Shown: positions 23,167 through 32,300 of the stretch, piece after piece
Layout: every line of letters begins with the position of its first letter
How positions within the stretch are numbered: position 1 is the stretch's first letter
Assembly (NCBI GenBank): GCA_019096065.1
Contig: JAGUCH010000008.1
Location: 6,267,001-6,331,000 of the forward strand
Direction: 5' to 3'
Origin: Paracyclopina nana
Lineage: Eukaryota; Arthropoda; Copepoda; Cyclopoida; Cyclopettidae
DNA length: 64,000 nt
Translations under genes and position numbers: made by a program
The notes under the pieces: generated by a model
The model's input: the letters and a program-made list of their open reading frames with translations, nothing else
Databases searched by the model: none
Told to the model about the DNA's origin: nothing

Positions 23167-24810
23167 ATGGAAGGCGTCTATTGTTGTGCTCAAGTTCTAT
23201 TGGCTTTGGCAATTTTGGTCATAAGTTCACATTGCTTGCCATTAAGAAATGAATTGATATTTACAAGCATTGATAGCTTGGTGTGGACTAATGTCAACCT
23301 GCTGATAGTATGTAAAAATAGGTTCAATAGCAATTATAAAGCAATTGTCAAGGATGCCTCCAACAGCAGCATTTATGTGAAATTTGCTGAAGCCCCTGGC
23401 CATTCTGAAAGAAATGTGGTGATTGAAAATGATGCAAGTTTGGTGAAAACTTGCATTATTGAAAGCTACCCCAACAATTGCATGGTTATGCCCCAAATGC
23501 CAAAAACCCTTTATGAAAGCATTCAGCAACCAAGGAGCTTTTTCGTTTTGAAAGATGCTCAAATTTACTTGACATTCACATTCAGAAATCAAAGCACTCT
23601 GGCGCAAAACTGTTGGACTCAAAAGAAAGGCTATGATCTCAATGGCGGCTTTATGGCAGCTCATCATAAAAATTGGGAAAAAGTGGTTTCAATCACTGAT
23701 TGTAAGGATGAAGTAAGCAGAAAAGATTGTCGAATTGAAGGAATGTCCAAAACTTACTTGGACCACTTTAAAGCTATTGCAAATCTGAGCGCAAAGATTG
23801 ATGACTACGATGGCGGTTGGGGATCCACTCCTTCAAATGGAAATTGGAGCGACAAAAATGCCTTTGAGGGAACAGTTTTTGGAAACGTTATGCAAAATGC
23901 AATTGATTTTTTCACAAGCAGTTACATCATGGCCTTTGAAAGGACCTTTCACATTTCATATTCTCATGTAACAATGGACGTCAAGCAGATGCTATTCTAC
24001 AACAGGGCTTTGTTGCCTGATGATCCGGATTGGACCAAATTTATTCGGCCATTTGCATTGCGCACCTGGATTGCGTATGGGTCAATGGCGCTTTTGTTAA
24101 GCCTTACATACTTGAAGTTTCACTGCTACAAGTCCAGCAAACTGATTCTCCTCACTTTTTGGCTGTTGTTTGTTTTTGTGTTTGCCTTTCACAATGGAGC
24201 CTTAACCATGTTTTTCACCAGTTTGCCAGAGCCTCCAGTCAATGATGTGAGAGGAGCCATCCGAGCATTCCCCAAATGGAAGTTGATGATTCCTGAGGAA
24301 AATGCAATCTCTTTTCAACCTTTGGCAGCAGCTGGAGATCCGGATTACAAGGAGCTCTGGAGTCGAGCTCAGGCTGATCCAGAGGAGTATTCGGTTACCT
24401 ATGATGAAGCTGTTCACCGATTGATTCGCGAGCCTGGATGGATATTTTTTGGCGTGGATTATAATGTGTATGAAGCGATGATCGAGCAAAAGGATGACCT
24501 CTTTGATTTTGAGAGTGATATTGTCAGCATTGGCAATCCTGAGCACTCTTTTGACGCCTTTTTGCTACCTACGGGCTCACCCTTTGCCCAAGTCATTAAT
24601 TATTGCATCATACGAATGATTGAAGATGGAGTTTATCGCAATGCCATTCTTAAGAACCAGACCAGATTTTTCTCAGCTAAAGCTGATAGTCAAAAAGGCC
24701 TGACTTTCAATGATGTGGTTCTCCCATTTTCCCTTTATTTTGTGTTCATGAGCTTTTCACTACTTATCTTCCTTGCAGAACTACAGTGCTTACACCCAAA
24801 ATTCAGATAA
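23167..24810 (+). CDS. Divergent ionotropic-receptor-like membrane protein, single exon
   Basis: An intronless 547-aa frame. A signal peptide (VLLALAILVISSHC) is followed by about 270 residues of extracellular domain with many Asn glycosylation sites. TM1 starts near W301 (WIAYGSMALLLSLTYLKF). TM2 is at about 326-346 (LILLTFWLLFVFVFAFHNGA) and continues ALTMFFTSLPEPPVNDVRGA, typical of the segment leading into the S2 ligand lobe. Late in S2 is SPFAQVINYCIIRMIEDGVY, the usual IR block before the last membrane segment at about 515-540. IRs are variant ionotropic glutamate receptors used in arthropod chemosensation. Only about eight residues separate TM1 and TM2, so the re-entrant pore loop seems to be missing. 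The family is likely, ion conduction doubtful, ligand unknown. Confidence 0.75.
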   Translation: MEGVYCCAQVLLALAILVISSHCLPLRNELIFTSIDSLVWTNVNLLIVCKNRFNSNYKAIVKDASNSSIYVKFAEAPGHSERNVVIENDASLVKTCIIESYPNNCMVMPQMPKTLYESIQQPRSFFVLKDAQIYLTFTFRNQSTLAQNCWTQKKGYDLNGGFMAAHHKNWEKVVSITDCKDEVSRKDCRIEGMSKTYLDHFKAIANLSAKIDDYDGGWGSTPSNGNWSDKNAFEGTVFGNVMQNAIDFFTSSYIMAFERTFHISYSHVTMDVKQMLFYNRALLPDDPDWTKFIRPFALRTWIAYGSMALLLSLTYLKFHCYKSSKLILLTFWLLFVFVFAFHNGALTMFFTSLPEPPVNDVRGAIRAFPKWKLMIPEENAISFQPLAAAGDPDYKELWSRAQADPEEYSVTYDEAVHRLIREPGWIFFGVDYNVYEAMIEQKDDLFDFESDIVSIGNPEHSFDAFLLPTGSPFAQVINYCIIRMIEDGVYRNAILKNQTRFFSAKADSQKGLTFNDVVLPFSLYFVFMSFSLLIFLAELQCLHPKFR

Positions 24811-24823
24811 ATCAAGGCAGAAT

Positions 24824-24829
24824 AATAAA
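24824..24829 (+). terminator. Polyadenylation signal AATAAA of the IR-like gene
   Basis: Canonical AATAAA 14 bases after the IR-like stop and 19 bases before the stop codon of the convergent SDR gene. The 3'UTR must be very short or overlap the SDR gene in antisense. Confidence 0.6.
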
Positions 24830-24847
24830 CTATTGAGAGAGAGGTTA

Positions 24848-27800
24848 TCAATTCCATACAACTGTTTCATGGGGCATCAGGTCAACCAGTTGAGCACTTT
24901 TCTCCCATAAACCCTTTGCCAAAAGCTCATCTAATGAAGCTGGTGAGGACTGGGCCACTTTGCATCCAGAGAAGTACTTTCCAGACATGTGAGCAACTTC
25001 TTCAGCTACACAGCAGTAAATTGAGGTTTGAGCTCCCTCCTGAAAAATCATTTCCTCTAGATTGTTATGTAGGAAGTAGGAAAATAGTTCAAGGGTACCT
25101 CTGGTGTGTAGTAGATGAGCCCAACAAGCCATTTGATGAGCCACCCATAAAATGGGATATTTCTGAACAAATTCGTCTGGACTGGGCCGGGATGCACTGC
25201 ATTCACAGTCACATTTTTGTAGCCTTCCCTCGCCAGTTTTCTGGCTAGCTCAAAGGTGAACAAGAGATTTGCCAGTTTTGTGTGAGCATAAATTCTTGAT
25301 GATTGAAAGCTCCTCTCCGAGTTGAGATTGTCTAGCTCAATCTTTCCAAACCAGTGAGCCAACGAGGAGACCACAACAATTCTCACAGGATCATGGAAAA
25401 ATTGCTTGCCAGCTCCATTCTTCTCCATGAGGGATGTTTCACATAAAAGAGGCAGAAGTAGATTTGTCAGCAGGAAGTGACCAAAGTGGTTGGAAGCCAT
25501 GTGTAGCTCCAGATTGTCTTCAGTCATATACTTCTTTGTCACAGCAATTCCAGCATTGAGAACCAGAATGTCGAGCCTGAAACCAAAACAGAGATAATCT
25601 CTAACAAATAACTCGGCTTTAATTTGAGCACAACTCCTATCGCAATTCAGTATATGCTATTTAGAAAGTGTAAATGATGCAGTCGAGGGTATGCAATTTA
25701 GTGCAAGCTGTTTAGTGTGTGCAGTTGAGCGAGTAAATTTGAGTGTGCGCAGTTTGTGTGCAGTTTAGTGCATTTAGCTGAGCTGTTGCAGCTGAGCGCG
25801 ATCAGTTTGTGTACAGTTCAAGACGTGCAGTGGCGTGCTCGAAGTTCATTGTGTGCAGCTGAGCGCGATCCGTTTGTGTGCAGTTAAGACGTGCAGTGCC
25901 CCACTAAGTGTTTTCGCTCTTGCCGCCAAACTGATTTTTGGCTTACCTAAAAATTACTGTAATTTATGGCCGATAATTTGTCTATCATGACTTATAAAAG
26001 TATGATTTTCAACTTATTTGCCAATCGAATAAGTTGGCCGTAACTGACACAAATTATTTTCAAATTATTATAATTTATGGAAATAATTTGGTGATAAATG
26101 AAATCATCACAAATTACAATAATTTGACCAATGGACAACTTACAAAATCAATTGCAATTGAATTTTTCAGTTGCTTATAAGGGATGGTTTTAAGGTGACC
26201 AATAATTTAACAATTGACCCCAATGAATTCAGCTGCCCAAATATTCAGCTGCCAAAATAATAAATAAATTCGCCAAATCAAAGGTGGATAAAACCAAAGT
26301 TAAAAAAACTGCCTACAAAGATAAAATCATTAAAAATCACTGCAATCCAATGTTCAAGATGCAAAAAGCTTGTCTCCTGAGATTCCTGGAGCAGAATACA
26401 CTCAGGTGATTGTAATTTATTTGATAAAAAGCCTGCCTGTCACCCACTTGGCTTTGGATGATGCTTTGGTATGCTTAAAAAACCCGATTTTGGAAATAGT
26501 CAACTTTAATCCAATGGTTGGGTTTTCAAGTAAGAGGATCGACCTAGCGATCGGCATGAAAGTTCAGTGTTTGGTGACCAACCCTATCCAATCCAAGGCG
26601 CCATTCGTATCGTCTCCTATGAAGTTTCCATTTGAATATGTCTTAGCAAAGGTACATTTCAAATGAAAAAAATTAATAATCAGCTGATAATTACTTCAAA
26701 GGGACAAGCCTTCTTCTAAGAGAGCAGAAGAGGAAACAACTACTGAAAGAGATGACAAGACAGTTCTTGACTATGAGAAGCTAGAGCTGCTCCAAGCAGA
26801 GAGGGATTGTATCAAGTGTTCAAGTTTGATAATGGCAATATTACCTTATTTCAACAAAATATCAAATGCTTATTTCTCATTCAACCTATGAATTGCATTA
26901 AATAAAACATTCTATGGTATATAGCAATATGAAAATGACTATTTTTTTCAAGCGACTGATTTTCAGCTTACAATGTTGTATAAACAAATTATAATCAACT
27001 TTATAATTTGACATTGAGCAAAACTAATGTTTTTCTGACAACTTACATTACCGAAATTTTTCAACTTATAATTGAATTTATAAGATGCAATAAATAGTTA
27101 TTTCAGAGAAATTTTAAAAATGATCTTCAACTTACATGACCAACTTATATGTCACATATCACTATATAAAAAACTTGGCATTAAGGCTTACCAAATCCAA
27201 CTTACATCCAACTTAGATCCAACTGAAGGTAAGGCGAAACACTTAGTGGGGTGGCGTGCTCGGAGTTGATTGTGTGCATTTTCTGTTGAGTTAAGTGAGT
27301 GCAGTTGAGTGCGTGCAGTTGAGTGCGTGCAGTTGAGTGCGTGCAGTTGAGTGCGTGCAGTTGAGTGCGTGCAGTTGAGTGCGTGCAGTTGAGTGCGTGC
27401 AGTTGAGTGCGTGCAGTTGAGTGCGTGCAGTTGAGTGCGTGCAGTTGAGTGCGTGCAGTTGAGTGCGTGCAGTTGAGTGCGTGCAGTTGAGTGCGTGCAG
27501 TTGAGTGCGTGCAGTTGAGTGCGTGCAGTTGAGTGCGTGCAGTTGAGTGCGTGCAGTTGAGTGCGTGCAGTTGAGTGCGTGCAGTTGAGTGCGTGCAGTT
27601 GAGTGCGTGCAGTTGAGTGCAGGATCTTTTGCACGTGCTAGCATTTTTTATAAATGAAGTTCATTAGAGCCAGGTGTTGTCTTGTTTTTATGTTCCGTCT
27701 AATAACAATAGATGTACGCAGGTTTACCTGGGTTCAGATTCATTTATCTCCTTTGCAAAGCTTCGTACTTCATTGATAGAAGCCAAGTCTAGCTTTCTAA

Positions 27801-28286
27801 CCAAAAGGTTTTTGTTGCCTGTTGCTTCCACAATTTCCTTGGCTGCTTTCACTCCTTTCTGCATGTTTCTCACTCCTAAAATGACTCTTGCTCCTCTCTT
27901 GGCCAGATCTTTGGCAGTCTCGTAACCAATGCCTAATTGAACAATGAATATTCACTAATTCTATATATGAAATGTGCTTTCACTAATTTGCAGCTCATAC
28001 CTGAATTTGCTCCAGTGATGAGAGCAGTTTTTCCATGTAACCTTGTCGTACTTTTGCACCTTGCTTTGGTAAACTTTGCATATACCTTAGAGATGAGTGC
28101 CAACAGTGCAAAAAGTGCAAGCAAAAGTAAGAGAAATTGCGTGAAAAATGATTGCCTTTTCACATTCCACCACAATTTGAAGATTTTTTCTGTGTAGAAT
28201 TCTCTTGTCATGACTTTATGTTTCCACTGATAAAACCAGGGCCAAAACTTTAGTGCATAATATTTGAGAATGTCAAATATTATCAT
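24848..28286 (-). CDS. Membrane-anchored short-chain dehydrogenase, retinol dehydrogenase-like
   Basis: Four minus-strand exons join in phase: 28001-28286, 27728-27932, 25099-25576, 24848-25039 (386 aa). An N-terminal hydrophobic anchor lies at about residues 47-68 (FFTQFLLLLLALFALLALIS). The Rossmann nucleotide site is TGANSGIG (91-98), the NAG block is LVLNAG (168-173), and the catalytic residues are Ser234 or Ser235 and Tyr260-x3-Lys264 in YAHTKLAN. VNAVHPGPVQTNL is the usual block after the active site. This layout matches the RDH11-14 group, which oxidises or reduces retinoids or other lipid alcohols with NADP(H) at the ER membrane; the true substrate cannot be read from sequence. All catalytic residues are present. 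The only TTTATT (minus-strand AATAAA) nearby lies inside the IR-like coding region at 24734-24739. Confidence 0.88.
25640..25898. repeat. Degenerate GTGCAG-rich repeat with about 66-bp units
   Basis: Short words tgtgcag, gttgagcg and gtttagtg build up into units of about 66 bp. One intact unit begins gagcgcgatcagtttgtgt at about 25795 and includes gacgtgcagtggcgtgctcg. The next unit begins at 25861 and is cut after gacgtgcagtg by a TIR transposon; it resumes at 27252 with tggcgtgctcgg. Confidence 0.7.
25899..27251. mobile_element. 1.35-kb TIR DNA transposon inserted in a minisatellite
   Basis: The left end CCCCACTAAGTGTTTTCGC (25899-25917) is matched in inverted form by ggcgaaacacttagtgggg (27233-27251), a TIR of about 18 bp with one indel. 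TG flanks both sides (25897-25898, 27252-27253). The intact neighbouring 66-bp unit shows the uninterrupted site gcagtggcg, so the insertion duplicated TG. The interior is AT-rich, with subterminal words such as caacttata, acttataa and aaattataat on both sides. A stretch at about 26702-26820 has a protein-like frame (KRAEEETTTERDDKTVLDYE), but no transposase motif was recognised. It is probably non-autonomous. The TIR starts like CACTA elements only if the leading CCC is ignored, so the superfamily is left open. Confidence 0.75.
27291..27622. repeat. Near-perfect 14-bp minisatellite, about 23 copies
   Basis: The unit cagttgagtgcgtg is repeated with essentially no variation, which implies recent expansion or gene conversion. 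It continues the repeat block interrupted by the transposon. Because 14 is not a multiple of three and the unit has no stop on the minus strand, long minus-strand frames run through it; these are not genes. It lies in intron 2 of the SDR gene. Confidence 0.9.
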
Positions 28287-29293
28287 TTTTCTAGAGACGT
28301 GGCTTAATGCAAGCTTATCTAAAACTACTACTTTTAAATTGCAGAAGCTACTGCATGTTTTTATATTTTGTCAGCTAGTGATTTTGCTCTTTTTTCTCTC
28401 TTTTATGGTTTTGGAGCAGCAACCAGATACTTTGGAGCTCTCCAAACCTCTCTACAAATATCATGCAAATATGAAGCGATTCGTGTTTAACATTTGTATG
28501 TATGTATATTGTATTACAAATGTTGTTACGCAATTCCATTTTCTTTTTCCCCAAACTGCATGCGTATCTCATAATATTTTGTTTTTATAATGCTCCGCTC
28601 AAATTATCTGAGCCCGTGAAAAACTTCTTGCAGCCTTGGACACCTACGATCTTCAAGCTGACTCAAACACATTATTTTCAATGTTGTGACCTCATATGAT
28701 TGATTCGACAAAAATCTTAATTGAAGACAATATGCTGTTTGACGTATGTGGATCAATATTTAATGTTTGCTTAGACAATCAGGTTTTTTCGCATGCAACT
28801 CAAATAATTTTTTAGCAGAGCAGCTCTAAATCATTTGACTGTTTTTATACTACAAAAGTATGAAGAGTGGTGAAAATCTTGAAAAAGATAATTTTGAATA
28901 ATTGTTTAAAATAACAAAAACAAAGCAAAGGAGAAAATTTGTTCAAAATTGAGTGCGCTTCAGTATTTTGTTGACCATAAATGTATCGGTTGCTTGGTTA
29001 CAGGCAATTTCAGCCATTTTCAGTAATTCACCAAATCAACATAATTGCCAAGTCCCTAAAAGTAGTAGCTAGGGCATAATTTGAGAGAGTATATTAATTA
29101 AAGAAGTTTATGCAACTGCAAACAAGCATATTGTTTTCTTTTTTCCGAAACTTTGGATATGGTATGCAGGAAAAAGCAGCAGAAGAAGACTAATTTCCTT
29201 TTTCCCTTACTTATCTTTTGCAACTTTCAGCTCCATTATGTATTGCAACTTGAGAGCCATTCAGAAAAACAGAGAGAAAGGAAAAGAAACAGC
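28287..29293. other. Intergenic region between SDR and chloride channel 1
   Basis: About 1 kb of AT-rich DNA. It must hold the promoter of the minus-strand SDR gene just above 28286. No open frame with a recognisable domain and no repeat structure was seen. Confidence 0.5.
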
Positions 29294-29299
29294 TTTATT
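29294..29299 (-). terminator. Polyadenylation signal of chloride channel 1
   Basis: TTTATT on the plus strand is AATAAA on the minus strand, 40 bases past the channel stop codon at 29339. This suggests a short 3'UTR. Confidence 0.6.
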
Positions 29300-29338
29300 T
29301 GAGGATGTTGAAATTACCACACATTTATAGTATTTAAT

Positions 29339-32300
29339 TCAGAAAGACCTCAGACCTTGGTTTCTTAGCCCATGCAGGTCAGCATAGTCTTGCTCAGTTA
29401 GGTATAGGTAATAAGACCAATAGACAAAATTACACAAGATGAATCCTAAGGGAAACAGCCCTCTGCTCAGCTGATCCATGACTTCAGCTGGATGTGGTTT
29501 GGCTTGAGTCATATGGAACATCTCTGGCTCTGGATCCTCCTCTTCAATGTTATGGTTATGCTCTGGGTTGTTCAAGAATCCCATTTCAACTTCATGCTGG
29601 CTGCTACTGCACTTGGGCTGCCTCTGCTTGCTCTTTGCTTTTATCAACTGAAAAAAATAGAATTTCAACTTTTTATGCAGGCCTGGTTATTTCATGCTTG
29701 GCTAAATGCTTTCATTTAATTTTTTAGAAAGCCATCATCACTTAGCTCTAAATTGATGTAGCTTACATAAAGAAAAAGATATTTCAAAGTGGCTTCTTAA
29801 TTGGTTGGGGTTGACTTTCTTCTTTGAAATAATTTGAGTAGAAAGTCACATCAACTGTCAAAAGCAACAATCAGCCTTGCTTTCACGCAAAATCAATTAG
29901 CCCTTGTTTGCAACCTTAATGCTTCAACTACTCTTTCAGCCTTTCACTTTGACCTTGCAATGTAAAAAATAGCAGTAAAAAAATTACTACAGCTGTATTG
30001 CACAGATGCATGGATCTGTTCTGGAAGGTTGTCAAAATTACATTTGTCCTTCAAAAGGAAATGCTGGAAATTTCATTATGCGAGGGAAGTATGTGAGTAA
30101 TTAGCTTTTCACATGAGCACAAGTGTGATAAATAGATGTATATTGAAGAACAAAAAGTTGTGCCTTACACATTATCAAAGTTGGTTTTTTGTACACACAC
30201 ACATATGACGCTAGTCAAAAACAAAAAGGCCTCTTCTTACAAATTGGCTTGACTAAGCCAAAGTCAAAGGCCATAAGATCAGATGAAGAATAAAGGTTAC
30301 AAAGCAACAAATTGATTTTGTGTGAAAGCAAGGTTTTGCTTTGGTAATGACACTTGAAATATTGCATTTCAAGGAACAAATAGGGCTTAGAAAGCCCTCT
30401 GAACGCTTATATTATGCTTTTCATATAAGCTGTATCAATTTAGGGGTAAAGTCGTTCTTAATTGTTTTTGCATTGCTGCAAAAGTAGTTTAAGCATGCAT
30501 AACTTTTAAAAGTAAAGTGCATGAAAAAAAGTTGGAAAAAGTTTCAATTTGATTTTCACACTTGGCAATATCAATGTGATATCACAGGCCAATTTCACAC
30601 ATGTTGAGAGAACAAATAAGCGTTGAGATAAAACAACATCTTGCAAAAACCATAGATAAGAAAAATTCCCAGTGTCATACTTGAAGTAAAATAAGGTGAT
30701 ATGCTTTAATGATGAAATAAAGTTAACACTATCAGAATTATGGAGAGGATCCCTTGGGAACTGACCAACTCATAAATAGCTTTACCTTCTTCTGGTTGGC
30801 TTTCATGGTAGCCTCAGTTTTGGCAATGGCACTCAAATTGGTGACACTGGTTAAGTTAGTCATGTTAGAGGCTGTCCGAATAAACGGCAATGTCAATGCC
30901 AGTGCTGTCTCTTTTCGCTTTCGATATTGTCTGAACCAAAAGTTGGCAATTGTGAATTCAACCAGAGCTGAAAACACGAATGCAGAGCATAGCCCCATCC
31001 ACACATCTATGGCCTAAATACACAAATTATATAGCAATATAAAATGCATTAAAAGTTTTTTCGTAAAAGCAGATTTTTTTGACAAAGAAAGCTTTAGAAA
31101 ATAATCTAAATTGGTGATGAGCCTCAATTGCTTTCATTCAATTTTGTTATGAGCCCTCTAAAAATGAAAAAGCTCCAGAGAGGAAATATTTGTGTTAAAC
31201 AAATATTTTCAAAGGTTGCTTACAACTTCAACAAAGAAGGAATAATTCTGAATAATTCTAGCTTTTTCAGGTAAAAATTCATTACAGTCTTTCTGATGCC
31301 TTATAAATTTAAATAAGCTTTATGAGCCAAAGATAAAGCTTTCTTGGAAACAAAAACTAAGGTATAGCGAAATCAATTACTACATCAAGTTATTACTCAC
31401 TTTCACATAGGATGTTTGTGGAACATTTTTCTCTAAAAAAATTTATTTCGTGATCACAAAACCAAATTAAAGAATAATATTTATTGTTTACCTTGCCCAG
31501 CCTGTGATGAGACTGCCAATAAAGTGATCACTCCCAAGCTGATTCTTCCAGGAACTGCTTCAATATCCATCCAAAAGGAGACCCAAGAAATGGCCACAAT
31601 CAAAATGGAGGGAAGATAGCTTTGAATCAGGTGAAAGCTCACAGACCTTTTCAGATAAAAATGGGCCACCAAGCAGCTGTAATTTCCTGTAAGATACATT
31701 ATTTATCATCAAAAGGTGTCACGTATCCAGTTTCAAAGAGAGCATCAGAAAAATGCTCCAATACTTAAGGCTGTCCTTGCTAATTTTCCTAGTTTTGCCT
31801 TCAGCCTGTTTCTCAGTCAAAAATAGAAGAGGAAAGTCAAATCAGGCTCCAACGCCAAGGCCAACCAGTGAAGAAATTGGCTGCGTCACTGCTTTGGCCA
31901 GGGAAATTTTGAGAGCTTTCAGAGACAAAGGTGAGGAGTGTGCCCAAAGAAATTCAGCATCTCAGCAAGAGACAAACACCGAGGCAAATACTGAAGAAAG
32001 CAATGACTATAATGAGGACTTTAGGTAGTGAGCTCATTTTTAGAAAGCTCTTCAATAAAGGTAATTGTAAGATATGTTTAGAACAACTGAGAGCAAGGAA
32101 GATGAAGTGAGTTTGCTGGTTTGGGATAAATTTGATGGAGTGGAAAAGATCATCAATGGTGAAAATGTGGATACCGAGAAATTAGAAAGTCCTGGCAAAG
32201 GGGGAAGTCTTATTTTGCTAGGACATGATTTGGGCCAAACTGGAGATGGTCACAGAATGAGAGGGTTATTTAAAAAGCTCAGGGAAAAAAGTCCAAAATC

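Noticed and set aside
25899-27251. Classification of the TIR element as CACTA (En/Spm-like)
   Set aside because: The ends contain CACTA only after three extra C bases, and the flanks lack a 3-bp duplication at that boundary.
27188-27644. 117-148 codon His/Thr/Leu-repeat frames on the minus strand
   Set aside because: Produced by the 14-bp minisatellite in an SDR intron; two overlapping frames give the same peptide repeat.
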